From assembly GCA_013397435.1 (NCBI GenBank), contig VZRG01000359.1:195573-259572 (forward strand): 64,000 nt of DNA. Direction: 5' to 3'. Source of the DNA: Erythrocercus mccallii. Lineage: Eukaryota > Chordata > Aves > Passeriformes > Dicruridae. The notes below the pieces were generated by a model. That model was not told the origin of the DNA. It saw only the letters and a program-made list of their open reading frames with translations, and did no database searches. How positions within the stretch are numbered: position 1 is the stretch's first letter; the number at the start of each line of letters is the position of its first letter. The position numbers were made by a program, and so were the translations under genes. Shown in pieces: positions 20,501-35,500 of this stretch.

Positions 20501-23500
20501 CCTGAATTTATTTTAGCTTTTCTCTACTTCCACATACTTTCTCACCTTCCTCATACCTTGCCTGTAGGATGCTCTATATGGAGTGGCAATATATATTAAC
20601 TCCCTCTTGATTTGGCTCACTAGGGATGGTTTGGCAGCTACCTTGCTATATGCAGATGGAATTTGCTTCCAAAAGGAGGTAACTGTGTTAGTTCCACGAC
20701 TGCATCCCTAAGTAGGTTAGGATCTGTAGGAAAACCATTCTCTCATTTTAAATCAGATAGATCTGAGATCTGTGGCAACATCTGAATTTTGTACTTGAGC
20801 TTTCTGCATTGTTTGTGACAATTTCTAAGTCAGAACATCAAAAAAACCCTGCCAAAATATGTCCTACCAGAATTACTGCATGGCCTGAAGCATTCCATAT
20901 GAGCTGGCTTTACAGCTCATTGCAAATGTCAGGCATCTGGATTCAGTTGACACTTGGGGGAAGTGTAAAACAAAAACCCAGAGAATTCATCTTAGGCTTG
21001 GGTTAGTTTGTCAAAACTGAGATGCCTAATTTGGAAGTGAAAGGCCTAAACTTCTTGTCTAGGGCAAAATTAGTTGCTTATTAGGTTATTTGGCTCTTTT
21101 TATATTGTTTTTTTCTTTAAGAGAACCTTTTCCTGACACTTTTGTTTCATTTTCTACATCAAATAATCTTGACTGGGCTCCTTGAAACTTCTTAAATGTA
21201 AAGAAAACTTGGCAAGTAAAAGCTGATTTCAGTGAAAAGTATTGAAGAACTAACAGCTTACCTGAGCTGTTCAGGAGTAATGTTTTGCTTGTAGTGTTTG
21301 GGGTAGAATTTATCTAAAACCTGGTGGAGAAGATGCTGCATTTTCAATTGTGATGTTCCCCCAGGACTTGAAGATCCCGGTCGATCCAAATCCCCATATT
21401 CCACCTAAGACAACATTATAGTTTATAGTGCAACAGAACTATGTGGTTTTTAATGCAGTAGAGCATCCCATGAATTCCCATACTAATAACTACTGTGTTT
21501 GTTAGCCATGCAAAAAGACACAGGCTGGGGAATGTTGTCTATAGAATTAACCATAGTAAATGTATACAAAAGAGCAACCACTGAGGACACGACTGCCCAA
21601 GGAATTATCTACTGATCTAATAGAGTGGAACATGATCTCAGCCAGGTATTTGTTGTGAGGAGACACATCTGTATAAACTGCCAGGCTTTGGGGATTTATT
21701 TTCAATTGGCCAATTAAAACAACAGCATATTTGTAAATAGTACAGACCATGTTCCCAGCTTCTTCACCTCAGTTTATGCTGCTTTAACAAATACAACACT
21801 CAGTTTCAGGTCAGTAAAAACTATTATACTGCTTATCATGCCCACAACCTACAGCATGTGCTTTATGTGGTAAAATACTAAATGCAAGCCTGGAGACCTA
21901 ATGGAGGATCTTACAAGATGCTCTTCCTGAGTAAGAGGGCATTGGCAGTGCAAGAGGGGAAGTTTTCACTGTTAATGGAATTCTAGTGGTGGTACTATTT
22001 CCATGTCTCTACTAAGGTACTAATTGGAGCAGGTTTGGTGGTAGTCCAGCCTCACTCTGTTTTTTCCAGTATTTTTCTTGAGAAGGAAAGGAGAGGCACA
22101 GCTAGAGCAAATTTCCCTGCAACAAAAGGTGTTCTACTATAATGTATTTGTCATGGTACATCTGACAGTGTTTGTTTGATACATCACAATGTATGTTTGA
22201 TGTGCCTTTGATGTAAAAGAGAGCTGCTTAGTCAAACATAGTGTGCAGCTGAAGGAGCACAAAAGAGAGGATTTCTGCCACTCTCACCTGAGCCATTAGA
22301 GCCACCATTTCCAGGGCCAATTCCTTATTAACAGGAAACCTTCCATTGGCTATTTCATTGCTCACTTGGAAGGCCAGTAGCAACCGCTCACGGTCTGTCT
22401 CACCTTTGGCCTGGCTCCGAAAATATAGTCTAAAAAGTAGAGAGGATTGTGAAGGTAACTGAAAGTACAGCTGGGAACCCAAATCAAGGTGAGGCAAAAT
22501 AAAATGTGTTTTGTTTTGAGGGTTTTTTTCACTGAGGGAGTACCAAACAGATTTGGAAGCTGAGGTGCTTCCCTTATGAACAAGATTTGAGCAAGGAGGA
22601 TCAAAATATGCTTTCTAGCTTTAGAAGCTATTTGAATTCTGTAAGCCAACAACTTCTAGACAGTGAACCCTTATTAAATACAGCAAAATACAGCTAATCA
22701 TTCATCCCCATCAAGCACAGACAGGCAATATGGCCTTCTCTGCTTATCACAGAAAAGGAAACTACCTCTGATCTATATGTATAAGCTTCTACGAGGCAGC
22801 CTTGTAGACTTACCAGCTTGGATTTGACCACTTACAAGATGCCACTTAAAAGATGCTTCAGTAGAAAATAGGAGACCAAATTAGCAGACTTTGTTCAAGG
22901 AAACATGCTTGTAAATCAAAGCATCCTATTGTTTTTTATTCCATTCCCACTTGGAATTTTTTTGACATGGTATAGCAATATTACTAGTCTGGGTTGAAGA
23001 CACCAGCTTGGGGGATGCTTCCCAGAACTATTCCTCATACTTTACAAGTCCACAGCAACTAAATCACATATTAATTTTAAGCTGCATCTATGGCTATAAA
23101 TTCCACAATTCCACTGCATGAGATATTCATTCCAGTGGATCGGTTTATTTATTTTTATATCACTTTGAGATTAACAATGCTATTAGGACCATACTGACCT
23201 TACAAATGTCTTATCAGAGTCCTTGGCGTTAAAACAGTCCAGCCTTGGAAAGAGCTTATCAAAACATCCTTGCTGTCTAGCCTATGCACATTCCAACCCA
23301 ACAAAATCATACTGCAGTTTCACTCCTGAAACACATACAGCCTTCTGGGTCAAAAGCAGTAACTTCTGCTTCCACCTCTATTATACCAACTAACAAAATT
23401 GAGAGAAATTTGCTTCCACCATTACAGTCAAAAAAATCTTCATATGCTGAATATTGAACTCTCTGCTCAGTTTTGGGGCAGCCTTTGTTTCGCCTGCAGA

Positions 23501-26500
23501 GAGAATTCATTCCTTGTTCTCATACAGCTCTTGATTTACTGTAACTCAGAATTCCTATCTGTATTGTAAGTGATTAACTCATTCCAATTTTTGATTTAGA
23601 TCTTTGTGTTGTACTTCTCTACCATCTTTCATCATCTAACTTGTAACATTTCTTTCTTTATGAAGTTTGGACACTGCTACTACATATCTCTTCTACAGCT
23701 CATATGATTTAGAACATTGTTCTTCTATCATTTTCATCTTTGTGATTGTTCAGTTAATTGCAAGTTTCTGCATACTTGTTTTCACTAGTGATTTTTCCTC
23801 TAGGTCTCTCTTCCTCTCACCTAACACACATTCTTCAATTGTGTTTTAGGATCTAGGCAAATGAAATTGTGCCAAGGCTGCTTTATTGTGCTACAGCTAC
23901 TTGTTAACTCATTTAAAGTTTGTTCTGCTATTGCAAAGTGGTTTGGGTTTTACCCCTAGGCCATATGCTTTTCTAAATGTAACAGACAAAACATCTCCTG
24001 TAGGATTTAACTGCATCTTAGATGAAAATAGTTTTGGCACCAGTGATACTATAAGTTACTGGTCATATACACAGATATATGCAGTCTAGAATGTGTAATT
24101 AACAGCAGTAGTAAGGCCACCCAACAGAGGACAGTACCTGTTCTTATAGGTCAACTTTACAATTCTTGTGCCACCTTCATATTTCCCAGGATGCAGTTCT
24201 TTTAAGGCTTGTTCCCATTTAGAAATTACATCACAGATCTTTAAAAAATGTCAAGGAGAGAGGAAACACAACTGAAGTGAAATATATAGCCAAGACTTGA
24301 GGGGAAAGTAAGTGAATAAACTATTGTGAAACACAGAAGATAAAGAAACAGACTGGATCAGCATAAACACAACTCAAAGTGACAAAACACATCCTTATTC
24401 TATTGCACAGTATGTAAAAATTAAAGCATTCCAACTGAAAACTCCAGCCCTAACCTGCAGGGGGATACATGAATTCTGGTCTGGTCGTAACTCTCATGGC
24501 TATGTCAACGTTATCAAGTAGCAAAGCTCAGGAGGAGCAGATGTGCACAGCGAAGCACCCATTCCTAAGTCTCCATGCCCACACTAGTAGTCCAACTGAG
24601 TGACTTGAAAGCCCAATACTGTGTTGGATGACATCTTCCAGTTCATGTTTCATATAAAAGGAATCAATTTCCTGCTTTCAGGTTACTCCTTAATGTGAGT
24701 CAAAGCATGGTTAATAGGAATGATTGGTAGGTTTACTTCAAAAGTGCCCTCCTGAGCCAAACTAAAGCACTACCATATCCTCTGAACAGTAGCAGGATGT
24801 GCATGGCTACATCAAACTCTTGGATGTGAAGGTCCACATTTTGGGAGTGTTTGGTCCTAGATTCCAACTTTGTAACCCAGACATTTTTTGTAATAACTTG
24901 GTTGGGTTTTTTTTCCATTCAGCTCCTCCTCGTTATTCTAGTCCTTTTACAAGTGGTCTAATGAAGGCCCCTACTTCTCCTTTGATGGCATCTCAGTGAA
25001 AGGAATGTGAACTTAAAAAGCCACATGAAATACATAATCAGATCTTTAAACCTCTCTTAAGCTACTGAGATTTATTGGTTATTATTTACTTGCCAAGGCA
25101 AAGTGATGCCTTTGATTGTCTCAAGCTCCTTTGTTTACTCTGATACTTCATCTCTCCAGATGGTCCAATTACCAGTAAAGCTCCAGATTAACTGATCTGT
25201 ATCAGGCCATGAAAACAAACTATACAATTTGGCCCTGTCGTAGTTTCCTTTCAAACATCTATTTCAAAGTTATTGGTATCTTCTCCCTCTGTTGCTTAAT
25301 GTGAAATTTTATAATGTGTGTAATTGATTGTTTTAGTTCCCTACAGGTATCAAGACCTCTTCAAAGTTGCCACTACAACTATTCCTCCATTAAGGCTGTA
25401 TGACAAATTATTCTCACAGATTTGTACCAAAATCTGATGGGTCTCATTCACGGCAGCCAGCCTGCTCAATTAAGGCAGTCATTCAGCTGCAGCCTGCGTA
25501 AAAGTCTCCATATGGAAGGCACAGGTGCTAACACTTTATCTGCTTTCTTTTTCCCTTGATCTGAGGCATTACCCTCCTTTTTAAAATTAAGTCATACTCA
25601 GTAGAACTTTCTCCCCTAAGTATGTTTATCAACAATGAAAGCCTGAGTTATCTTGAGATAGCAAGGTGATACTTCATAATCCAACAGATGGAATTTATAC
25701 AAACATGTCAAAAGACTCACAGCATAACATAAATTTATCTCAATTAGGAGTGTCACATTTGATGTCAGTTGTGATATCTGATCATGCTGGCTAGCTCAGT
25801 CATGTTTCAATTTTGTAGTCACAACAAATTAAACTTTAGTATGTGCTAAAATCTGAGTTAGACTTTTTAAAAATTGACCAATTTATCACCTACTAAAATA
25901 GATCTTTCTATTAAGAACTATATCATATTAGGCTAGCTAATTGTAGAAATCATAGAATCATTTAGTTTGAAAAAGACCTTTAAGATCAGCAAGCCTAGTC
26001 ATCAAACCAGCACTGCCAAATCTACCACTAAACCACATCCCCAGGTGATATATCTACAGATCTTTTAAATACCTTCAGGGGCAGTGACTCCACCACTTCC
26101 CTGGGCAGCCTGTTCCAATGCTTGAGAAACTCTTTTAGTGAAGTAATTTTGCCTAATAGGCAATCTAAACCTCCCCTGGAGCAATTCTGGGCTGCTTCTT
26201 GTCCTGTCATTTGTTACTTGGGAGAAGAGACGACTCCTACCTGGCTGCAGCCTCATTTCAGGCAGTGGTAAGAGAGCAATTAAGGTCCCCCTGAGCCTCC
26301 TTTTCTCCAGGCTAAAGAATCTCAGCTCCTTCAGCTACTCCTCATTAGACTTATTCTCCAGACCATTCTCCAGCTCTGTTGCCCTTCTTTGGACTCACTC
26401 CAGCACCTCAATGTCTCTCTTATTGTGAGGGGCCAAAAACCAGTGCAGAGGACAGGGAGACAGTCTCTTCCCTGGTCCTGGTGGCCACACTATTTCTGAT

Positions 26501-29500
26501 TATACAGGCCAGGATGTCATTGGCCTTCTTGGCCACCTGGGCACACTACTGGATCATGTTCAGATGGCTGGTGACCAAGATCCTCAGATCTTTTTCCTCT
26601 GATTGCCTTCCAGTCACTCTTCCCCCAGCCTGTAGGGCTGCATGGGGTTGTTGTAACTGAAGTGCAGGAATTAATATTTCACCTGTGAATATTAATTTAG
26701 ATAGACAATATCCAAACTTATTTGATCTTAATTTATTAAGAAAGATTTATTAACCATTTAGCAGTCCTTCAAAGATGTACACTAAAGGTAGCAGAGGAGA
26801 AAACGAAATACCTTCATATTGCCAGGTAAACAATGTTCCAAATTCTTGCCAGAAGGATCATCTGTGAACAGAGAAAATCCCATATGGGATGGCTTCCTCA
26901 TTCCTGTTTCTTGGTTCAGTCTCTGGATTAATTCATCAACTGTTGAGGAACCGTCAAAACCTACAACCTGCAATGAAAGAGGACTTAACTGAGGAGTCAA
27001 GAATTGTGACCATTGATGGGTATCACAGTGGTCTTGAAGGTGGTTTCCTATGGATTAGCATCTCAGGATTCACTGCCAGCTCCAGTGACAACACTTGTGT
27101 ATTGTCTCCCTTCATATCACATTCTTTCCCAGATTAAGACACTTAGAACATCTTTCCCTTTTTCTCAGTTACCTTTTCTTCCTAATATCTGTAGAGCTAG
27201 GGATGAATTCCTTTCATTTCTTGGAAAATCAGCTAAAACAGCAAGGAGGAGAAGCAGTGTTTTTCTCCCAGTACCTGATAAGTATAAAAACAATGGTGCC
27301 ACCCACCCACATGGAGGAGGCAGGTTATGGTACAGTCCTCTAGTGCCCAGAGGAAAGGCAGCAGTGGTGGCTCACCTGGTACGTTCCATTCATGAAGTGC
27401 ACTGGGATGCTGAAGGGGAGTGAGTGCTGGTAGGGATTTCTCAGCAGGATGGACACGATCTCCATCCGGGAGGGCTTGGCTTCCCTCTCTCCAGCCTGCA
27501 CGGTGCGATCTACTGATCTCTGGCAGTAGATGGCATACTTGCCTATCTCACTCCTAGGCAAAGACGGGGAGAGAATCACAAACGTGCTCCAAGTGCCATG
27601 TCCTCTTCAATTTCCCATGCCATGACAACGCATTCCTCCCTCAGGCTTTTGCTCAAAGAAATTCTCTATGCAGATACACTCTTCATCTCAACAGACTAAC
27701 AGCTAAAGTGAAAAGCTACAACATTAGCCTGAGCTCCAAGGACCTGTAAAACTACAGCAGACAATGGACTCTCTAGGAAACACAAGAGTATTCCCTGCTT
27801 CTCTGTGGACTGGACACATGTCCTCTTCTGTACCTTGTTGCTGTCATAGTATGTGTCAAGTTAAGATCAATTCACCCTCAAACTTGTTGTCATGCCAGTG
27901 GAATTTAGTTATTATTATGTCAAGTCCTGGTAAATATTGAGTTGTATAATCCTGTGGGACTAATGCATTACAAGCTGTGTTTATTAATTTACATGGTTGT
28001 ACAAATTTTAAGTTTCCATTAACCCTATCTGCCAACCAAGAGACTTGACTGAGATTCCAAGCAAGCTTAGATTTGTTGACTGTTCAATACAGGACAGGGA
28101 TAATTACCAAGATGATCAGTTTACTGTCTACTGAAGACAGTGCTCCATTGAACAGCATCAAAAAGATGTAAGTGTCTAAAGCAGGAATGGTAAAGTGCAC
28201 CTTGCACAAAAATGTTAAGAATGTATATACTCAATAAGTTCTGAAATGAAAGGATTTACATGGATTTGTAACTGTGCTATCACTTTGCAGAGGCAAATAA
28301 TTCCATTCAAGATGCCATCAGGAGCTCAGTACATGATTAAATCTCCAGTTAAATCCCTACAAACAACATGGAAGTCAGTTCTGGCTTTTCACTGTAGCAA
28401 TATATTGCTCACCTCCCCAGTAATGAGTTTGGATAATATTCAAATAGATAATCTTGCTTTATCAATAAGCTGCTATGTCTGGTTTCCAGATGCTCCTGAG
28501 CCCTGTGACTTCTCACTTAGAACTGTACCCCACTTTTCTTCTTCTCTTAGAGACTGGATATATACAGTGAGATCACCTTGCATGAAAAACAATACCTAGA
28601 ATTAAGAACTATAATTCTTCTAATTAAGATCTTTTAATACCTAGAATAGATCTAGACCGTAGGCATTATGCAGTGTAAACATTCTGGTGTCTTGCTTGCT
28701 GTGTGAAACAGGGCAAGTATATCTACTTAACTGGTCAAGAAACAGCTGTATGTGTTCCACTCAAAGACAGGTAAGTATTCCTAGAGCTAGGGAGAAGGAG
28801 CCATGTTCATCCCACTTAGCAGCTGCTCCAAATCTAAGCTAAGCTACAGGAACACAGGCACATTTTCATGTAATTTCTGGGGGCTTTTTCTAGCCCTAAT
28901 CATTGTTTCATAGCTGGATCCTATAAATAAACTTCCTCTTTGTTTTTGCTTGGAGTATATTTGTTCACAAAGGTGCTTTTGGGCAGACCATCAGCATAGA
29001 AGAGCTTGAAGTAATAAATATAATGATGTAATAAATCAGTTTCACATGGCCCAGCAAATCCTTTTGAAATTCAACAGTCTCCAACAATAGAGCAGCTCCA
29101 CTCGTGAGGTGAATGGGCCTGTAATGGTAATGCACAAGTTTGAAGAGATGGTTCCTAGTACTAGACAAAAGATCCCTAACATGTTGTCTTAGCAAATGGA
29201 GAGAGAACCTGAACACTAAGTAGTGCCCAATACCTGTACTTTTGCTTTTGAGAAGAAATAGCATATGTGAGGCAATGTTAAGGAAGGAAAATACTTGATA
29301 GGAGTACATTTCCTCTGCAGTGCCAGGAGACTTTTAGCTTGAGTTCTGTGGAAGATTTAGGCTTATTAATTGAATATGAATATTTGTTTGAAAGGATTTT
29401 GTACTTTTTGTACTTTTTTACTTTTGTCTTAACAACAGTGTATTTTTGCAAGAGACAACCAGACATCTCTAGCTGTGACCTTCCTGCTAAGGACACAGTG

Positions 29501-32500
29501 AGATACACTGAAGACCAGATCACCATGGAAACAAAGCACAGTATGAACAATGGAGAACAATTTCTTGCTGTTACCATAGTTACACACCAACGAGGTAAGA
29601 GAAAACAGTACTAGCATATGTTTCAGGTTTGTTAGCTTTTCCTAACTTTTTACAGTTCCCTGAGATGTTTTATGTCTCACTTTTGTTCTGTCACTTTGCC
29701 CGCTAACCTGACAGTAGAACATAATCACCTAAAATTTGAATAATTCATTCCAAGTAATTACTTTGGTCTGTCTTTCTGTCAATAAAAGAAAGTAGCTGTA
29801 TAAGCAAAAAACTTGCCAATGTAGCTCCAGTTATATCTATAAAAAGTTCTTTTGCTAGTCCAGGCCACTCAGTTTTGTGAATTAGCTTAATCTAAATGAC
29901 AAATTAACGTGAAAGGCTGAAGAGGCACAGCTTTATACTTCTGGGAACCTTCTGTCCTCCCTCTCAACATACATTTGTAGGCATGTGTTCCAGAATTGCT
30001 TCCCTCTTTATCTGTAGTGGGTGCAAGAGGCAGTCAGCTGAGCAGAATGAAATGCTGTTGCAGTCCTTACCTGGGGTCTGCATGTCGCTGCAAGTGCTGT
30101 TTGATGTACCAGAGGAAGTGATGTTGAGGCAGGAATAGAGGAGCACATAAAGCCAGGAGCTGCCAGCACTGTCAACACAAAATTGGACATCACTCTTGTT
30201 CTGTACTTCTTACCTGTTGCCTTTCACAGAATACTACAGCCAAAATGATGGATGGTGACTAGTGTTTTTTGGAGTGAACCTTTTTGGACCAGTTCAAGAT
30301 ATTTCAGAGGACATTAATGGTCAGACAGACTGCTCTTCAGTATCTCAATCTGGACTCTGAGAAGAGTTCTATATGATTGGCTACATCTGAAAATTTTGAC
30401 TTCTGAAAATTTTAGTGTAACCACAACAGAGTCAACAATTAAGACTTAAATTAATACTATGTAACTGAAAATCCTAACCAAAAAAGCACTGGGAAATTTT
30501 ATTTCAAATTAGATCCATTATTATTCAACCTGATTTTAATGTCTTGTTTGAGCTGGGAATATTGCAATTGCATATGTACATTCATGCTGTAACTCATTCA
30601 TTTTATTTACCCAACAATTACAGTGCAAGATTCAGATTTCATGTTTAATAGTAATATTCATGACTTGTGCTGTTGATTATCTAAAACGTAAAATAAAATT
30701 AATACCACGTGACAGTTACAGCAAGACAACACAAGGTATGAACTTTGATTCTGAATATGGTCTGAATAGACCATTTTCAAGTGGTAAACAGTTACATTTA
30801 AACTAAAATTTATTTTTCAAGTAGTTATATTCTTAGTGTTCTTCTTTGCAGATCAGTGCTGAGATTCTCTTGCCCCCAAGCACACTTTTAGCACAAGCAC
30901 TATTTTAGGAGAACCAGTCCCATAGCTACTATTTAAAAACATGGGATTAAATGGAAACTAAATAAAGAGGAACTGACCTGAATGACTGAGTGGTTTTGGG
31001 GTTGTCGGCAGCTGGTCTGTTTAACAAGCTGACAGTAAATTTCATTCTGCAGCTCAGTATGCGTCAAGCACACCTGCAGTGCCGTCTGGGCAAGTGATAC
31101 ATGGTAATCAACAGAGGATGCCTCCACAGGAACATTGATGAACAGCTGACAGGACTGTGAAAGGGTAGAAGTTAGTCAATGCCACAAATACAGATACTTT
31201 TCTCTGGTACTTTCCAGGCCAGGTTCACCAGATGTATTTATTAACTTACAGACAGTTAATAAATAACCTTGAGACAAGGGAAGAGAGTCAATACTTAATT
31301 CCTATTCCTCCTTCCTTAGTTATGGCAACTAGAAAATTAACCTCCCCTGGTCTAAGGAACTTACAAGTCAGCATGAGAATTGAGGGGAAAATGTGCTTCC
31401 TGCCTTCCATGTCTGTGTTTTACCTTGTTCACACTGCCCAGTCTCATTCCTGATCTTACACTTGGAGAGAGCAAAAATGTAATCTCCAGCAGCTTCACCA
31501 CTGGTCTTCCTGACACAACTGAGTTTGCCAGTGAACTGTTTCTGTTTCCTTCAATCCAACTATTGGAGAGGGAAGAGGAAGAGAAAACTAATTTTGAAGC
31601 ATAAAGTCTGTGGAAAGCATTGCTCCTAAACCCAGATTCTGCACAAGAAAAGTTAAACCTCCAAAGAATGAATGACACTTAAATTCCAACAGTTCTCTTG
31701 TAATTAAATGAACCAACATGCCTGTCTAAAGCAAGCCATAGTGACCAGTAAATGTTGTACAACGTGACCAAACAATGTTACTGCCCCAACAACAGAGCAA
31801 AGTAACTTAAAACCATGCAATGTCCCTTTAAATACCTTAAAAAGTTTCAGGGCTTCAGTCTGTAGAGCCTCTGATGGCAGAGTAGTGAGGGATGTGTGCA
31901 ACCCATCTTTACTGTAGCACAACATAGGATGCTTCCACAGAGGAGAATCTGAGGTAGCAGATGGGTAAAAACATGCAGGGTCAGAAATAGGAGAGAGAGA
32001 ACAGTGTCCATGTTGACAAGGAGCCTTGCTGAGATGGCAAAGCACCCAAGGAAGCAGCACTGCACTAGGCCACATTATCTTTGGTGACACTTCACTGATT
32101 TCAGCAAAGCCCACCATGGATAAGGAGTCACCAGCGGCATCAGTCATCAGCAGAAAGAAATATTAGCATTGTCCTCAGTCCTGCTACATCAGAGCTTCTC
32201 ATCAGCTGGATTCTGGAGAGAAGCTGCTCAGGTGTGTGTTCAAACCAGAGACATAAACCCTGCCAGGGCAGCTGCCTGCAATGGGAGTCTTTGTTAGTGC
32301 AAGTCACTATTCAACAGGAAGCAAGGTTCACATATGGGTGCAGAGTATGTGAGAGTGCAAGAAAAAAAGTATGAATGCAAGTGTTAATACATATTTGAGA
32401 ACATGGTGCATAAACATAAATGCATGAGCAGGTATCAAAGATGAGCATGGATGTATGTGTAAGGGTTTATATGTGCAGACAGAGAAACGGATGGGAAGGC

Positions 32501-35500
32501 AAGTGTGCTTGAGTGTATTTAGAGAAAAGAGTACATGTTTGTATGGTCAAGATTTCCTGGAAAGGAAAATCAAGACCAACAAAGACAGGAAAAAATTAAA
32601 GCACCAGTTCTTCATTTTCATTTGAATTACCGTTACAGACATTTCAGAGGCTTTAATAAATGATGTGACAATATGATGGCCTTTTCTGAGAACAAGGGGA
32701 GAAGGACACTATACCATATGATGTAGTACTGAGAATCCCCTTCTCTCACCTTTGACTGGATTAAACTGGGAATTGAAATTATTCTTCCTTATACTTTGCT
32801 ACCATGGAAGAGTTCTTGGTGCTTACTTACTAGGGTCTCCCTCTGCATCCAGTAGTTTTCCAATGAGTTGTTCGTAGGACGTGCCCACGGTGGCATTACT
32901 GCTGCCAGCTGCAACGGTCAGATGGTACAGCCAGGTGTTCTAGGCATAGGGATGAGAACAGGATGGGTCAATTCAGACCTGTTTTCTACAAACAGGTTAA
33001 GCCTGTATGACACATTTGCTCATTGTTACCAAAAGACTCTCGCTCTCCAAAAAAAGACTGCTTTTTATACCTTCTCCTGTTTGGTGCGGATAAGTAAATA
33101 CGTGGGACTCTGGTCCTGTGGGTGAATCACCAATGTACAGTGGGATGAGAGAAGTCCTCCACCAGTGGTTTCATAATCTTCATCAGAGTCACAGGAACGG
33201 TCTACTTCTTCCACCTTGGACTCACGCAGAGGCAGATGCCCTAAAGGACACTATGAGGAGCAGAAGCACATTAGATAAATGTAACTCACCTCCCAGTATG
33301 GACAGGCAACACTGGGAAAGAAAAGCCAAGTTAAAATGCTGACAGTTCTGTAAAATAGAAGGAATAAAGAATTCAATGCTTAGCTAATGTAACCTTGCAC
33401 TTCCAGAGAATCCCTTCGTTCATAAAGTACTTACAAAGTGTCTCACTACTTTTATTTTTCTTGGAAGAGCATCCACAGGTCAGAATGAGACTATGCAAAT
33501 AGAAAGGTATTTTTTCCCAAAAGATACTGCTTTCTTGCCATTACACTTGAGGGTCAGTTGCTTATTATCTTGAGCCACTGTTTTCTGACTCTGGTCAGAC
33601 TTTCTTACTTTTAAAATTTCATAAGTAGTTAGATTCAGACAAAAGAGGGGATTATCTGCTGTGCTAATTTTGGAGGTCAATCCCAAATATAAGTCACAGT
33701 ACTTTTTGATATTCTAAAACTTGGAGTTTGACATCACCAAGACAAAGTAATGGACTATTGGGCAAGGTGTCCAGAAATGGAAGCACATTACACTGATTAC
33801 CTCCCTCTTCCCAGAATGTTGATGCTATCTGTTTTCAGGACTATAATGCAGGATCTATCAGCTGCTGTATAAAAGTCTGCTCAGAAGGCTACACAAGACC
33901 AAATGGAGAAAGTGAGGAACAAAACATAGAGTGATCTGAGAAAGAGCAATCACTTGCCTTTTAGGTCTGCTGTCATTTAAGCTTAAAAAAATAAAAGCAG
34001 GGGAAATATTGATTCTTTTTGTGGAACAGGTGCTGTTAGAAGAGAAGTACAACCAAGAAAGAGACCTGAGACACAGGAGCAGTAACAGTAAAGAAAATGT
34101 CACAAGAAATGGGAAAGGACAGTCCAGGAATAAAAGGAGAAAAAGAAATTACTTTATCTTCAGGATTTCGATAGTAGTAGAAAGTTTTTCCAATCAGTGC
34201 GCACCAGACCAGCTTAGAGTGACCATGCTTGACCTGTAAGGAGGACAAACACATCCATGTTTTTAATATCAGCAGTATTGCCAGAATGACTTTCTAGGAC
34301 TTCACTTTTCAATTCAAGTCTCCCTTAGAACTCTGCATATATTATTTGTTTTATGCTAATATAGGCTCCTCTCAAAACATACAGGGCACCCCTACAAAAA
34401 CAGGCAAGTAAATCCCAGCCAAGTACACGGGACATGGGTGCTTATGAGAATGGGTCTAAGATTTTGTGAAGTGTTTTATTCATTCATAACAATTTATAAC
34501 TTCTGTATACTGAAATATAATATTAAGAAATCAGTTCATCTCAGCAAGAAAAGACCAGTCAACCTATAATCGAGACAGCTGTTTCCTATTGCAGATGAAT
34601 AATCTTCAGATGCAGGTTGTCTTTAGCCATCTTAGAACCTGACAAGAATTATATTAAAATATTCACAATAACTTGCAATGTCACACTAATCTATAGTAAT
34701 TACATAAAGAATAAGAATTTTCAGCCATTGTATTTTGTACTAATGTACCTACAGTCTGTTATGACAGAACTAAATGCTACCCTGGAACCATACAAGCCTT
34801 TTTTTGAAACTCTCCTATACCACCAAGTTAAAGATCAATTAAATGTGACATTCAACACTGTTGATTTTTTTATTATGACATGCTATGAATTCTGCTGAAA
34901 AAAATACATAAACTAGATATTTGTTATTACTTATTACTTGACAGTCAGTAACTTTCAGTAGCCTTGTTTGTCCCATCCCTTATATAAATGTTTCACTCTG
35001 AAATACAGAAATGTACAGCCCCTTTTCCTTCTTTCCCTACTCTTACAGGGAGTATTAAAATACTAATTTATTGCTCACATTTGCTGTGCAAACCAAGAAG
35101 CTGGTACACTCAATTCTGAGCCAAATATAAAGTACAAAATATTATTTTACCTTGGTGAGCCAGCCTTTCACAGTAGGTTTAGCATCACTGTGAGGAACAC
35201 CAACAGGACCGCTCACTTGTACTCTCAGGATACTCTGTAGGACATGAATCCATTCATCCAGGATGTTGGGAGAGTCTGCTGTCAGGAAGTAGGTTCTCTT
35301 TTCTGTCACAAGCTGGAAGGAAAAGGAGTGACAAAGTATAAAGCTGCACACCTAAAAATCTTTTCTTCAGTTGCTATGTTTCTTTATCCCATACACATTT
35401 TTTTTGGTCATTCAGGAGAGATTTTTTTGAGGGTAAGAAAAAAGGTGCTAATCCTCAAAGCCCACGTGAAAAAAATGAAATGCAGATGAATTACATTCTC

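Noticed and set aside
26379..26660. 93-codon plus-strand frame
   Set aside because: Lies antisense within a CR1 3' end; not a host gene.
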